Source: CAYQSU01 sp964420325 (GTDB taxonomy: Bacteria > Pseudomonadota > Alphaproteobacteria > Rhodospirillales > Defluviicoccaceae). Taken from it: DNA of 38,258 nt. Below, in pieces: positions 25,613 through 33,874 of the stretch. Where the stretch lies: positions 1 through 38,258 of the forward strand of contig CAYQSU010000030.1 of the NCBI GenBank assembly GCA_964420325.1, read 5' to 3'. Made by a program: the position numbers and the translations under genes. The notes beneath the pieces are model-generated. The model was given only the letters and a program-made list of their open reading frames with translations. It was not told where the DNA came from and ran no database searches. How positions within the stretch are numbered: the stretch's first letter is position 1; the number at the start of each line of letters is the position of its first letter.

Positions 25613-25626
25613 CGCTTCTCCTCCCG

Positions 25627-26163
25627 TCAGAGCACCGTGAAGGCGCCGTTGTTGACATCGAAGCCCGTCGCCGAGACCGACGTCTGGCTCGACAAGGCCT
25701 TCTGCGTAACCGTCGTTGCCTGCGCCGTGATCTCGGTGGCGGAGAGCGTCAGCGTCGCCGCCTGGGTCCTGATCACGATCTCGCCGGCGGCATCGTCGAT
25801 GCGCACCGAGACCGCGTCCGTTATCCAGAACTTCACGGTCGGCACGGCATCGCTGGCCGGGATATCGCCGTCGGCCCAGAAGCATCCACTCCAGATCGGA
25901 TAGTCCAGATCGCCGGCCTCGAATTCGACCCAGACGCCGCCACCCACCGGCGGCATCGCGAACAAGCCGACGCCGTTGCCCGCGTAAGGCACGCACGGCA
26001 TCGCCCACACCGACTGGTCGCCGAGAAGCGCCGGCACGACCACCTGCAACCGTCCGCGGCTGGTCGGGTCTGTGTTGCTGACGACGCGGCCCCGATACTT
26101 GCCGTAATTGCGGGCGGCCATGGCGTCGACCAGCGCGCCGTTCAGCCGGTGATTGCCGTCCAT
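25627..26163 (-). CDS. Baseplate assembly protein V (gpV/gp5-like spike)
   Basis: This 178-aa protein has an N-terminal OB-fold typical of gpV and gp5: GKYRGRVVSNTDPTSRGRLQVVVPAL, WAMPCVPYAG, and AMPPVGGGVWVEFEAGDLDYPIWSGCFW. The C-terminal part is a short beta-helix with alternating hydrophobic strands (EIVIRTQAATLTLSATEITAQAT), which forms the needle of the central spike. ATG 26163 follows GGGAGGAT by 7 nt. It lies 4 bp after the gpD-like gene; the two normally form the hub-spike complex corresponding to a split VgrG. Confidence 0.92.
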   Translation of the reverse strand: MDGNHRLNGALVDAMAARNYGKYRGRVVSNTDPTSRGRLQVVVPALLGDQSVWAMPCVPYAGNGVGLFAMPPVGGGVWVEFEAGDLDYPIWSGCFWADGDIPASDAVPTVKFWITDAVSVRIDDAAGEIVIRTQAATLTLSATEITAQATTVTQKALSSQTSVSATGFDVNNGAFTVL

Positions 26164-26167
26164 CCGC

Positions 26168-27334
26168 TCATCCTCCCAGGCCGTTGCCTTCGAGCGCCGC
26201 GTCCATGAAGTGCTCGGCGGCATTGATCACGTGGGTCACCTGCTTGACGCGGAAGGCGGCGCGACCGAGCTTCGGGCCGACGCCGACGGCCGTGATCACG
26301 TCGTGCGGATTGAGCACGCCGCCCAGAAGATGTCGTGTCGTGCTCACGGTCGCCTGAACGAACCAGCCGGCCTCGCTCAGGGCGGCCTCGCCGCGGGTCT
26401 GCGTGTCCTGAGGATCGCCCGCCCCGGGCATGCAGAGTTCGCGCGTCACGTCCCCCAGTTGGCCGAGGCGCTGCGCCCCTTCCCCCGCGGGCGGCTGCGG
26501 ATCGCTGGCCTCGGTCGCGCTCGGGTCGACGTCCTCAGTCTGCATCGCGCCGGTTCGGTAGCGGCTGGGCCGGTTGGTGTCGGTGTTGACCTGAAAGGCC
26601 GTCACGTTCGGGCACTGATCCGAGGCGACGTGGACGCGCAGCTCGAGATCGGTCGTGGGCACGAGCTGGACGGCGCTGGCCAGCGCGTCGAGAGCACCGC
26701 CCAGCGCGCCGCCCTGGGGTCGGCGTGGCGACGAGGCGAAATTCGCCGCCTCGGTGATCTGCAGACCACCGCCCACTGGAGACCGGGCGACGTCATAGGT
26801 GATCCAGAGATGCACGTTGTTGCGGAGCGCGATCTGGTTGAGGAACGCGAGGTCGGTGTCGCGCTGGTTCAGGGTCGTCCTGCCCGGCTCGTAGACCTGT
26901 GTCGTGTCCTCGACGTCGACGACGTCGAATGCCTGTCCCAGGATCTGCCGCGCCACGTCGGAGGCCCTTCCCGTCCATGCCGCCTGGACGCACACTCGGT
27001 CGAGCAGGTCCCGGCGGTCGATGCCGTGGACTTCGAACCACGACCCCGGGCCACCGATCGTCATCTGGCTCCGGTGTTCGGTGATCGGGCCGCGGACCAG
27101 CGCGATCAGGGAGTCGCCGACCTCGACGGCGACCGTGACAAGCGTTTCCACGACCAGCCGCGGATCATTGGCCATCCGCAGGCGGCCATCTTCGATGTCG
27201 TCTTGGAAGCGCACGGCAAACTGCGCGGGCTCGTCGAGGGTCTGTTCGACGCGCACCTCGACAAGACAACACGCCAGGTCGTCGTCCAGCGGCGTATTGT
27301 CGTTGCCCGTGGCGATGACCGCTCCGAAGCCCAT
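26168..27334 (-). CDS. Late control protein D-like hub protein (gpD/VgrG-like)
   Basis: This 388-aa protein is the baseplate hub that anchors the spike (Afp8 and gp27-like function). The middle shows the family hallmark VYEPGRTTLNQRDTDLAFLNQIALRNNVHLWITYD, and the N-terminal half carries LVEVRVEQTLDEPAQFAVRFQDDIEDG and WFEVHGIDRRDLLDRV. ATG 27334 has GGACGGGAA just upstream. It is followed after 4 bp by the gpV-like gene and preceded by the LysM gene with a 12-bp gap. Confidence 0.92.
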   Translation of the reverse strand: MGFGAVIATGNDNTPLDDDLACCLVEVRVEQTLDEPAQFAVRFQDDIEDGRLRMANDPRLVVETLVTVAVEVGDSLIALVRGPITEHRSQMTIGGPGSWFEVHGIDRRDLLDRVCVQAAWTGRASDVARQILGQAFDVVDVEDTTQVYEPGRTTLNQRDTDLAFLNQIALRNNVHLWITYDVARSPVGGGLQITEAANFASSPRRPQGGALGGALDALASAVQLVPTTDLELRVHVASDQCPNVTAFQVNTDTNRPSRYRTGAMQTEDVDPSATEASDPQPPAGEGAQRLGQLGDVTRELCMPGAGDPQDTQTRGEAALSEAGWFVQATVSTTRHLLGGVLNPHDVITAVGVGPKLGRAAFRVKQVTHVINAAEHFMDAALEGNGLGG

Positions 27335-27346
27335 CGTTTCCCGTCC

Positions 27347-27628
27347 TCAAGTGCGCCGCGGAATGCGCACGCTGTCCGTCTCGGCGATCGCGTCCGGCAG
27401 CATGACGTCGTTGTGCTCCGCCAGCCGCCAGAACCCGAACGCATCGCCGAGGTAGAAGTTGGCAAGGTGGTCGAGGCGCTGACCGTCGCGCCGGCGATGA
27501 TCGCCCAACTGCGCCTGCACCGGCTTTTCGGCCGGCGTCAGGGCCGTCACCGTGCGCCCGCGCCGGTCGGTGGCGGTGTAGGTCTCGGCGTTCAGGACAT
27601 AGCGGCTTTTCTTGTCGAACGTGGCCAT
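27347..27628 (-). CDS. LysM-domain baseplate protein (Afp7-like)
   Basis: This 93-aa protein contains a LysM-like segment: GDHRRRDGQRLDHLANFYLGDAFGFWRLAEHNDV. The pattern of a GD turn, RLDxLA, YLGD and FWRLAEHND is the one found in LysM proteins of tail clusters, which serve as baseplate spacers connecting hub and tube. It lies between the CIS tube-type gene and the gpD-like gene, the expected position. ATG 27628 with GGAG about 8 nt upstream. Confidence 0.85.
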   Translation of the reverse strand: MATFDKKSRYVLNAETYTATDRRGRTVTALTPAEKPVQAQLGDHRRRDGQRLDHLANFYLGDAFGFWRLAEHNDVMLPDAIAETDSVRIPRRT

Positions 27629-27649
27629 GGGCCGGTCTCCGTGGCGGCG

Positions 27650-28351
27650 CTAGAACGGCAGCAACGCGCGTATCGCGTCGACGTTGTTGGCGGTGTTCAA
27701 CAGCGCGTTGGCATCCTCCTGTACGCGGGTGAAGTTGTAGGCTGCGACGGCGATCTTGCCGGTGATGTCCTGCTGGCAGCGGAACGTGTCCGCGGTCAGC
27801 ACCTCGAGCCCCAGCGTCACCGTGGCATGCAGCGGGAAGTATGCCGGCGAGTGGAGGGTCTCCTCGACCTGGAAGGTCTTGACGCGCACCGGCAGAATGA
27901 TGCGCGGACCCAACACCAGCAGAATCGGTGCGATGGTCGGACGCCGTGCCTCGTCCTCGGCCGCGCCGACCAGGGACTTGGCGCTTTCGATCAGGTCGCC
28001 GACCAGGCCCCGCGAGGCCTGGGTCAGCTTGCGCAACGCCGCCAATCGGGTTTCGATGCCGGTCGCCTGTGCCAGCGCATTGCCGTCCTCGAGGTCGTCG
28101 GTCGCGTCGAGTTCGATCTTGAACCCGTCGAATGTCTCCTGGACGTCGAACGGCTGCACCGTCGGCGCCTGGCTGCCGCGTTGCGCCTGATCGACGGCGA
28201 ACGGATCCCACGGCGTCAGCGTGCGGCTGATCCGCTCCGGGTTGTACTGGAAAACGATGATGTTCGGGACGACGCCGACGATGTCGGGCAGCAACTGCAC
28301 GAGCGCGCCCTTGGCGATCTTCGGGCTGCGGCTGTAGCCGGTCTCAGGCAT
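27650..28351 (-). CDS. Contractile injection system tube/hub-initiator protein (CIS_tube N-terminal family)
   Basis: This 233-aa protein shows the CIS_tube-type signature IIVFQYNPERISRTLTPW near the N-terminus, then PFDVQETFDGFKIELDATDDLEDG, PPxVLxxG-like PILLVLGPRIILPVRVKTFQVEETLHSP, and ATVTLGLEVLTADTF. Proteins of this family (Afp5/gp54-like) start the tube at the baseplate. It precedes the LysM gene by 21 bp, and its 5' end overlaps the 86-aa gene by 8 nt. ATG 28351. Confidence 0.88.
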   Translation of the reverse strand: MPETGYSRSPKIAKGALVQLLPDIVGVVPNIIVFQYNPERISRTLTPWDPFAVDQAQRGSQAPTVQPFDVQETFDGFKIELDATDDLEDGNALAQATGIETRLAALRKLTQASRGLVGDLIESAKSLVGAAEDEARRPTIAPILLVLGPRIILPVRVKTFQVEETLHSPAYFPLHATVTLGLEVLTADTFRCQQDITGKIAVAAYNFTRVQEDANALLNTANNVDAIRALLPF

Positions 28352-28604
28352 CCGTGGCGCTCCTCCACTGACGGCCGATCGCGTCGGATATCGCGACGTG
28401 GTCGACGCCGCCGTCGGCGGCGAACACCGTCGCCGGCAGACGCACCGCCAGATGCGCGACGGTGGCGCCGACGCCGACCTGGCGGGCGACGGCCGCGGCC
28501 ACGGCCGTCGCCAGTGCCTGGCCCTTCACCCGGGACAAGCCCGGCCCACGCACGGTCATGGCGCCGATGCGGACGTCGGCCAGATCGACAGGTCTGTCAA
28601 CCAC
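28344..28604 (-). CDS. Small protein of unknown function in the eCIS operon
   Basis: This 86-aa protein (VDRPVDLADVRIGAMTVRGPGLSRVKGQ) is not a family I recognise. It has a predicted central helix ALATAVAAAVARQVG followed by strands HLAVRLPATVF and ends DAIGRQWRSATDA. It overlaps the ATPase gene by 8 nt and the CIS tube-type gene by 8 nt, so its place in the operon is firm. It starts with GTG. It has no signal peptide or membrane helix, so it is probably a cytoplasmic assembly protein or minor structural part. Confidence 0.7.
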   Translation of the reverse strand: MVDRPVDLADVRIGAMTVRGPGLSRVKGQALATAVAAAVARQVGVGATVAHLAVRLPATVFAADGGVDHVAISDAIGRQWRSATDA

Positions 28605-30615
28605 AGCGGAGCAACCTCTGTCGTTCGCGGGGCGACAGCGTCCTGCCCTCCTTGGCCAGTTCGCGGTCGATCCCTCTCAACAGGTCGGCGACGGTGGGCT
28701 CGGCGCCCCGGCGGCACGCGGCGAAGTGCCCGGCGATCAGCGCGTTCTTGATCTGCGCCCCGGAGAGCTCGAGCCCGTTGGCGAGTTCGTCGAGCATCGG
28801 CGCGAGGGCCTGCGACGCCGGCGCGCCGAGGATCGGCGGGGCGAGCCGGCGCCACAGTTGGCGACGGTCCGCGCCTTCGGGGCGCGGGAAGTCGTAGACG
28901 TAGCGGATTCGCCTGAGAAACGCCGTGTCGATGCCGGTCTTGCGATTGGTCGCCAGGATGGCGATGCCGTTGAAGCCTTCGAGCTGCTGCAAGAGATAGT
29001 TCGTGTCGGTGTTGGCATAGCGGTCGTGCGCATCCTTGACATCGGTGCGGCTGGCGAACAGGGCGTCGGCCTCGTCGAACAGCAGCACCGCATGCATGTC
29101 GGCGGCGCGGCAGAAGATGCGCTTCAGGTTCTTCGCCGTCTCGCCGATGTACTTGCTCATCAAGGTGGCGAGATCGATGCGGAACACGTCGACGTCGATG
29201 TCGCGGGCGATGATCTGCGCCGCCATCGTCTTGCCGGTGCCGGGCGGCCCGGCGAACAGGGCAACAAGCCCGCGTCCTCCCGGAAACAATCGGCGGATCT
29301 CCGCCCTTTCCCAGAAGGCGGTGCGGACGCGGGCTTCGAACGCGAAATCGCGCAGGCTCTCGTGCAGGATCGATGGAAGCACGAGATCGTCCCATTCGAA
29401 GGCCGGCTCCAACCGCTCCGCGAGATCGCCGAGACGCTGCGCCGAGGCCATCCGCAAGCGCCGATCCGCCTCCCTGGCGTCGGCAACGCGCTCGCGGCCG
29501 AGGCGGACCAGGTCGCCGATGGTCAGGCCCGGCCGTTCGGCGAGGCGCAGGCGGGTGGTCATCGGCCAGGTCGCGCTTGACGGCAGGAGACGTCCCACCA
29601 GCTTCAGCCGTGCGTCCCGATCGAGCGCCGGCATGGTGAGGTGGATATCGACGGCGCGAGGCTCCTCCGGCAACGGATCGCCGGGCTCGATGCACACCGC
29701 CTGAACCGGCGCCGGCGGCACCGCCTGCGGTGCGGCCGGCGGTGGCAGGTGCCAGATCGGCAGCGCGCCGGCAATCACCGCCTGCCGCTGCAGCAGCATC
29801 CAGGTCCGCGACCACGGGGGCTCCGCCGGCAGCGACTCGACGAGCAACGCCTGCCGGCCCAGGGTGCCGGCAACCAGCGCAGCGAAGCTGGCACGGCCGC
29901 ATCCGCGTGCGCCTTCGACGATCATCCGCACGGGCTGACCGTCGGCGAGACAAGCGCGCAGACGCTGGGCGACCGCGGCCACCGGCCAGTCGTCGAGCGG
30001 CGGCGGCGGCGCGATCGGCCGCACGTGGCCGACGAGCGCCGCATCCAGCGGCCATTCCCCCTGCATCCAGAAACCCAGGGCGGGATCCACCAGCAGCGGC
30101 GGCGGCTCGGCCGGCGCGCTGTCACCCGGCACGAGCAGCCCCCAGATGGCCAGCGCGCCATCCGGACGCCAGACGGCGCGTCGTCCGTGGCCGAACAGCC
30201 GGGCGATCAGCTGCTCCGTCGGCCAGGGTCGGTTCTGGATCTGGTGGAAGAGCATCAGCACCGCCGGATCGAGCTGCGGGGCCAACGCGCCCAGCAGCAG
30301 GTCACGCTCTTCGCTGCGGAGCGCGAACTTGCTGCACAGTGTCGCGAAGTGCCCATCGTCCAGCTCGGCGAGCGCGGCTTCGGCGCGATCGACCTCGGCC
30401 GACAGCACCCGGCCCGCCTCACTCTCGCGCTGCCAGCGCGCCTCGGCGTCCGGCATGTCACCGGCCGTCTCCCCGCCGTCGATCGCCGCCAGCCAGGCGA
30501 CCCGCCGCCGCGCTCGCGCCACGACCTCCGCCACGAGCAGCCCCGCCTCACGGTCGCCCGAGTCGCTGCGCATCGTCTCGGCCGCGGGCCGTATGGGATG
30601 CGAGACCACGGTCAT
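28597..30615 (-). CDS. AAA+ ATPase of the eCIS (Afp15-like) with degenerate N-terminal ATPase-like region
   Basis: This 672-aa ATPase resembles Afp15-type proteins needed for particle assembly. The C-terminal AAA+ domain has Walker A GPPGTGKT (K462), MSKYIGETAKNLKRIF, Walker B AVLLFDEADALF (D514, E515) and TNRKTGIDTAFLRRIRYVYDFP with an arginine-finger-like pair. Earlier in the protein VRMIVEGARGCGRASFAALVAG (about 225-246) looks like a second Walker A that lost its lysine, so the protein is probably a two-domain ATPase with one dead site. It shares a 4-nt ATGA overlap with the DUF4255 gene and an 8-nt overlap with the next gene. ATG 30615. Confidence 0.92.
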   Translation of the reverse strand: MTVVSHPIRPAAETMRSDSGDREAGLLVAEVVARARRRVAWLAAIDGGETAGDMPDAEARWQRESEAGRVLSAEVDRAEAALAELDDGHFATLCSKFALRSEERDLLLGALAPQLDPAVLMLFHQIQNRPWPTEQLIARLFGHGRRAVWRPDGALAIWGLLVPGDSAPAEPPPLLVDPALGFWMQGEWPLDAALVGHVRPIAPPPPLDDWPVAAVAQRLRACLADGQPVRMIVEGARGCGRASFAALVAGTLGRQALLVESLPAEPPWSRTWMLLQRQAVIAGALPIWHLPPPAAPQAVPPAPVQAVCIEPGDPLPEEPRAVDIHLTMPALDRDARLKLVGRLLPSSATWPMTTRLRLAERPGLTIGDLVRLGRERVADAREADRRLRMASAQRLGDLAERLEPAFEWDDLVLPSILHESLRDFAFEARVRTAFWERAEIRRLFPGGRGLVALFAGPPGTGKTMAAQIIARDIDVDVFRIDLATLMSKYIGETAKNLKRIFCRAADMHAVLLFDEADALFASRTDVKDAHDRYANTDTNYLLQQLEGFNGIAILATNRKTGIDTAFLRRIRYVYDFPRPEGADRRQLWRRLAPPILGAPASQALAPMLDELANGLELSGAQIKNALIAGHFAACRRGAEPTVADLLRGIDRELAKEGRTLSPRERQRLLRCG

Positions 30616-32018
30616 GGCAGTTCGATCCAGAACGGCTGGCTCTCGGCCCCCTCGACGATGACGCGGAGCGGATAGGTCCCCGCCACCGTCGGGTCGAAGC
30701 GGGCGCGAAACTCGAGCGTGTCGTCGAACGGCTGGAAATCGCCGATGTCGAACGCATCGCCGGGCACGAGCGGATCGTGGCGCAGGTAGTTCTCGCCGTT
30801 GGCGACGACCAGGATGTCGAGCGGTCCGGGTGAGCCCGCGCCCGTCGGCGTCAGGTCGGTCGACGCATCGAGATCGACACGGAGCCGCCGTTCGGCGGCG
30901 TTGACCAGCGCGGCGGCGGTGACGCGCGGGATCACGGCGAAGCTGGTCGCGTTCGAGATGTCGGTGATTTCCTTGAGCTGTCCCAGGATGACGGCACTGT
31001 CCTTCACCACCTCGACGCTGACGCTGTAGATCCCGGGCTCGACGGGGAGAACGACCGGCGGGCCCGCGGTCGCAACGGTCAATTGCGTTCCAAGGACCAC
31101 ATCGATCCGGTCGGCCGCTTCGGTCACGCTCCAGCCGGCGGCGGCATTGGCCGGCAGGCCCGCATCGACCAGCACCCGCTCGACACCGGGCAGGCGTTGC
31201 CGCCAGCGGGCGTTGCTCATGTAAAGCCGCCGCCGGCGGCCGATGGTGAGGTTCCCGCCGACAAGCGTCAGCCGATTGCTGTCGGGCAGCGCCGGGATCG
31301 GCGGGCCGACGCGTGCCGGCGCTGCGGCGATCGTCTGCTGGCCGCCGCCGGCGATCGCAGGCAGGTTGAAGGTGATCTGACTGCGGCTGCCGGCGAGTTG
31401 CGGCGACGCGATGTCGACGACGAAGGTGCCGAGACTGAGGACGACGCCGGGGAGGCGCTGCGGCGGCTCCGGCTCGAGCAACGCGTAGCGCACCTCGTAG
31501 TAGGCGGAAAGCCGCGTCGTCGCCTGGTCTTCCGCCGACCAGAACGTCACCGATTCTTCCGGCGTGATCGGACGCAGCGAGATCTCCAGCGCGTTGTCCC
31601 GGCCACGCAGATCGGCATGAAGGACCTGCGTGCCGTTGATCTGCGTGTCGTCGGTGATGCGGGCGAAGTCGTGCAGCGTCTTCAGGGCATAGCCCATCAG
31701 TCGCTGTTCGGTGACGGTATCGAAGGTGGAGTTGACCTCGTGATGCGTGGTCACGATGTAGAACAGGATCAGCGTCATCGGCTTCGTCGATGCCGGACTG
31801 GTGTCGCTCAGGTTACCGGGCAGGTTGCGGTAATAGGGGTCCTCGGCGAGGTGATAGAGGTAGAGGTTGATGGTGTTCATCGCCCCGCTGACCCGCTCCG
31901 GCGGCAGGGTGCTGACGGTCAACTGGGCCGCGAGGCTCGGATCGAGACGCTGGGTGATGTTCAGTCGGATGGCGTTCGCCAGCGAGCTCGTTACCTGCGA
32001 AAGATCGAACAGCGGCAT
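30612..32018 (-). CDS. DUF4255 protein, putative tail terminator (Afp16-like)
   Basis: This 468-aa protein starts MPLFDLSQVTSSLANAIRLN and contains AMNTINLYLYHLAEDPYYRNLPG, FYIVTTHHEVNSTFDTVTEQRLMGYALKTLHDF and SAYYEVRYALLEPEP, all typical of the DUF4255 family. Afp16 is the tail terminator that caps tube and sheath. The remaining half (about 230-468) is beta-sandwich-like with two Ig-like segments (IYSVSVEVVKDSAVIL, TYPLRVIVEGAESQPF), longer than the compact Afp16, and may add an exposed collar. The ATG at 32018 lies 2 bp after the preceding gene; the longer frame to 32912 is a shadow. Confidence 0.9.
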   Translation of the reverse strand: MPLFDLSQVTSSLANAIRLNITQRLDPSLAAQLTVSTLPPERVSGAMNTINLYLYHLAEDPYYRNLPGNLSDTSPASTKPMTLILFYIVTTHHEVNSTFDTVTEQRLMGYALKTLHDFARITDDTQINGTQVLHADLRGRDNALEISLRPITPEESVTFWSAEDQATTRLSAYYEVRYALLEPEPPQRLPGVVLSLGTFVVDIASPQLAGSRSQITFNLPAIAGGGQQTIAAAPARVGPPIPALPDSNRLTLVGGNLTIGRRRRLYMSNARWRQRLPGVERVLVDAGLPANAAAGWSVTEAADRIDVVLGTQLTVATAGPPVVLPVEPGIYSVSVEVVKDSAVILGQLKEITDISNATSFAVIPRVTAAALVNAAERRLRVDLDASTDLTPTGAGSPGPLDILVVANGENYLRHDPLVPGDAFDIGDFQPFDDTLEFRARFDPTVAGTYPLRVIVEGAESQPFWIELP

Positions 32019-32020
32019 GA

Positions 32021-33073
32021 CTAGAGGCGCCTCAGCGCGAGCAGGCGCCGCGCGGTCCTGGGTCGGCCGAGCGGGCCGATCAGGGAGACGGTCTCGGCGG
32101 TGAGCGGACGCGTGGGCGGGGACGCGGCCGGCTTGGCGTCCGGCACCACCTCGATGGTCATCCGCCCGATGGTGATGCGGGGGTTCTGCGCCGCACCATG
32201 GACGGTCTCGGTCCGTGCGCCGATTCGGCCACGGCCGTCGTCGCGCGGTGGTCGCGGCGTCATCTCGGCCGGGCGGGGCCGCGACCGTGGCTCGAGGCCG
32301 ATGGCGACCGCCTCCGTCACCCTCTCGGCGTCGGGGGTCGGACGCACGCGCGGCTCGACGTTGACCGGGAGGTCCGGATGCGGCGTGCGCGTCGGCGGAG
32401 ATCGCCGTTCGGCTGCCGCGGCGCGGGGCATCGCCCCGGGACGCGAGGGCCGCTCGACGTCCGCGAGGGTGCTTGCCGGCGCCTCCCCGGCGGCGACCGC
32501 TGCGTCTTCCGATGGATCGAGGCGACGGGACTGGGAAGGTGGCGGGGCGACCGTCGTCCACCGTTCGCGCGCGGCCGCCGACGCCCTGCCGGCGGGCCGT
32601 GACGGTGCCGCGCGCCGTGGCGCAGCCGTCTCTGCGCCCGGCTCGCCGGAGACGACCGAGCGAGGTTTCGCAGCCGTCGCCGGTTCCTCGGCGGTCCCGG
32701 GCCGTGGTGCCGGCGTCGGGCTCGTCTCCGCGCCGACGCGACCGTCTCCGATTCGCGGAGACATCGCCAGCGCCGGGTCGACGAGGCCGCCGCCCGGTGC
32801 ACTTGCGACGTCGGGTTCGGTGGTCGGCCAGGCCGCCGGCCCACCGCCGGGGCGTCGGGATCGCGGTGCCGCCGGCGAGGGTGTCGGGACGAGCGGCTCC
32901 GGCCGCGGCCAAGGCGCCGTCCCGAAGGCGACGTCACCGAGGGCCAGCAACTGGTTCTGCTCGAAGACCGGAGACGTGCTCTTCACGACGGGTGCCAAAG
33001 CGGATGGCCGCATCGCCTCGCCCGTGGCGGCGGTATCGAGCAGCCGCTGGAGGTAGCCGCTCATCCCGCTCAC
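32021..33073 (-). CDS. Pro/Ala/Arg-rich disordered eCIS protein
   Basis: This 350-aa protein starts with MSGMSGYLQRLLDTAATGEAMRPSALAPVVKSTSPVFEQNQLLA, a plausible structured peptide. A long region rich in Pro, Ala, Arg and Ser follows (about 55-290), with no helical heptads. The C-terminus is better ordered: NPRITIGRMTIEVVPD and LTAETVSLIGPLGRPRTARRLLALRRL. Pro-rich proteins with this conserved N- and C-terminal layout occur in eCIS operons beside DUF4255, but I cannot name a function. It overlaps the upstream gene by 4 nt (GTGA). It starts with GTG 33073, or with ATG 33064 in the same frame. It could be a linker, length-measuring or scaffolding protein. Confidence 0.78.
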   Translation of the reverse strand: MSGMSGYLQRLLDTAATGEAMRPSALAPVVKSTSPVFEQNQLLALGDVAFGTAPWPRPEPLVPTPSPAAPRSRRPGGGPAAWPTTEPDVASAPGGGLVDPALAMSPRIGDGRVGAETSPTPAPRPGTAEEPATAAKPRSVVSGEPGAETAAPRRAAPSRPAGRASAAARERWTTVAPPPSQSRRLDPSEDAAVAAGEAPASTLADVERPSRPGAMPRAAAAERRSPPTRTPHPDLPVNVEPRVRPTPDAERVTEAVAIGLEPRSRPRPAEMTPRPPRDDGRGRIGARTETVHGAAQNPRITIGRMTIEVVPDAKPAASPPTRPLTAETVSLIGPLGRPRTARRLLALRRL

Positions 33074-33861
33074 TCCGCCGCCGCCACATGGCGAGGCGCC
33101 CCGGCATCGTCGTCGATCAGGCGGACGAACTCCTGTCGCTCGGCTCTCGGCAGGGCCATGATCTCGGCATGGCTCCAGCCGTAGGCGCGGGCGATCCGAT
33201 GCGCCTCGCGCAGGAGGAAGCGCCGGTCGTTGGCGAGGCTTTTCAGCAGGAACGACGCGATATCGAAGCGCAACGGTTGGTCACTGTCGCAGTGCGGGCA
33301 CCGGCAGTCGACGTCGATGTCCAGCGTCGGACCGAGGGCCGCCATCGCCGCCTCGATGGCGGTTTCGTGGCCGCCCGCATCGCCGGCGACGACGCAGCGC
33401 TCGAGGAGCGCCCGGCGCCGGTCCTCGGCGGGAACCGCGGCGACGGCGTCGAGATCGGCGCTGCTGGGCAGGCGAAAGGCGACACCGTGCAACCGGTAAC
33501 GGCACTCGGCATCCGGTCCGTCGATGCCGGGCGGTTGCCGCGGCCGCTCCGCATCGGCCATGCTGCTGATCGAGAACTGCACCGCGAACGAGGCGCCGCA
33601 GCCGGCGCAAACGGCGTCGGCGTCGATCCGGTCATCGAACAGGTCTCGATACAGCCACGCCAGCAGTCGGTCGCGGTCGCAGACGGGCAGATGGGCTGCG
33701 GAGCCGGGTGCCACCGCGTGGTTCCCGACGGCCGCCAGAAGCCGGTCCAGCATGGCGATGGCGCCGTCCTCTGCCGCCAGCTCGTCGGCACCGGTCGGCG
33801 TTCGCAGGTAGGCGGTGCGGCGGCCTTGCAGACCCGGATCGAGCGGCACGCGGCGCATCAT
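33070..33861 (-). CDS. Zinc-ribbon-like baseplate/tail-assembly protein
   Basis: This 263-aa protein follows the tube gene. Two CxxC pairs, C85-x2-C88 (DAVCAGCGASF) and C188-x2-C191 (CRCPHCDS), suggest one zinc-binding site shared by two ribbons. The C-terminal part is helical: ASFLLKSLANDRRFLLREAHRIARAYGWSHAEIMALPRAERQEFVRLI. This Trp-containing block is similar to what I recall of T4 gp26-like baseplate proteins and phage assembly chaperones. The location between tube and DUF4255 is typical for such a protein. ATG 33861 (a second in-frame ATG follows directly). Family assignment is tentative; coding status is secure from the tight 4-nt overlap with the next gene. Confidence 0.78.
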   Translation of the reverse strand: MMRRVPLDPGLQGRRTAYLRTPTGADELAAEDGAIAMLDRLLAAVGNHAVAPGSAAHLPVCDRDRLLAWLYRDLFDDRIDADAVCAGCGASFAVQFSISSMADAERPRQPPGIDGPDAECRYRLHGVAFRLPSSADLDAVAAVPAEDRRRALLERCVVAGDAGGHETAIEAAMAALGPTLDIDVDCRCPHCDSDQPLRFDIASFLLKSLANDRRFLLREAHRIARAYGWSHAEIMALPRAERQEFVRLIDDDAGAPRHVAAAE

Positions 33862-33874
33862 CGCAAGATTCCGT

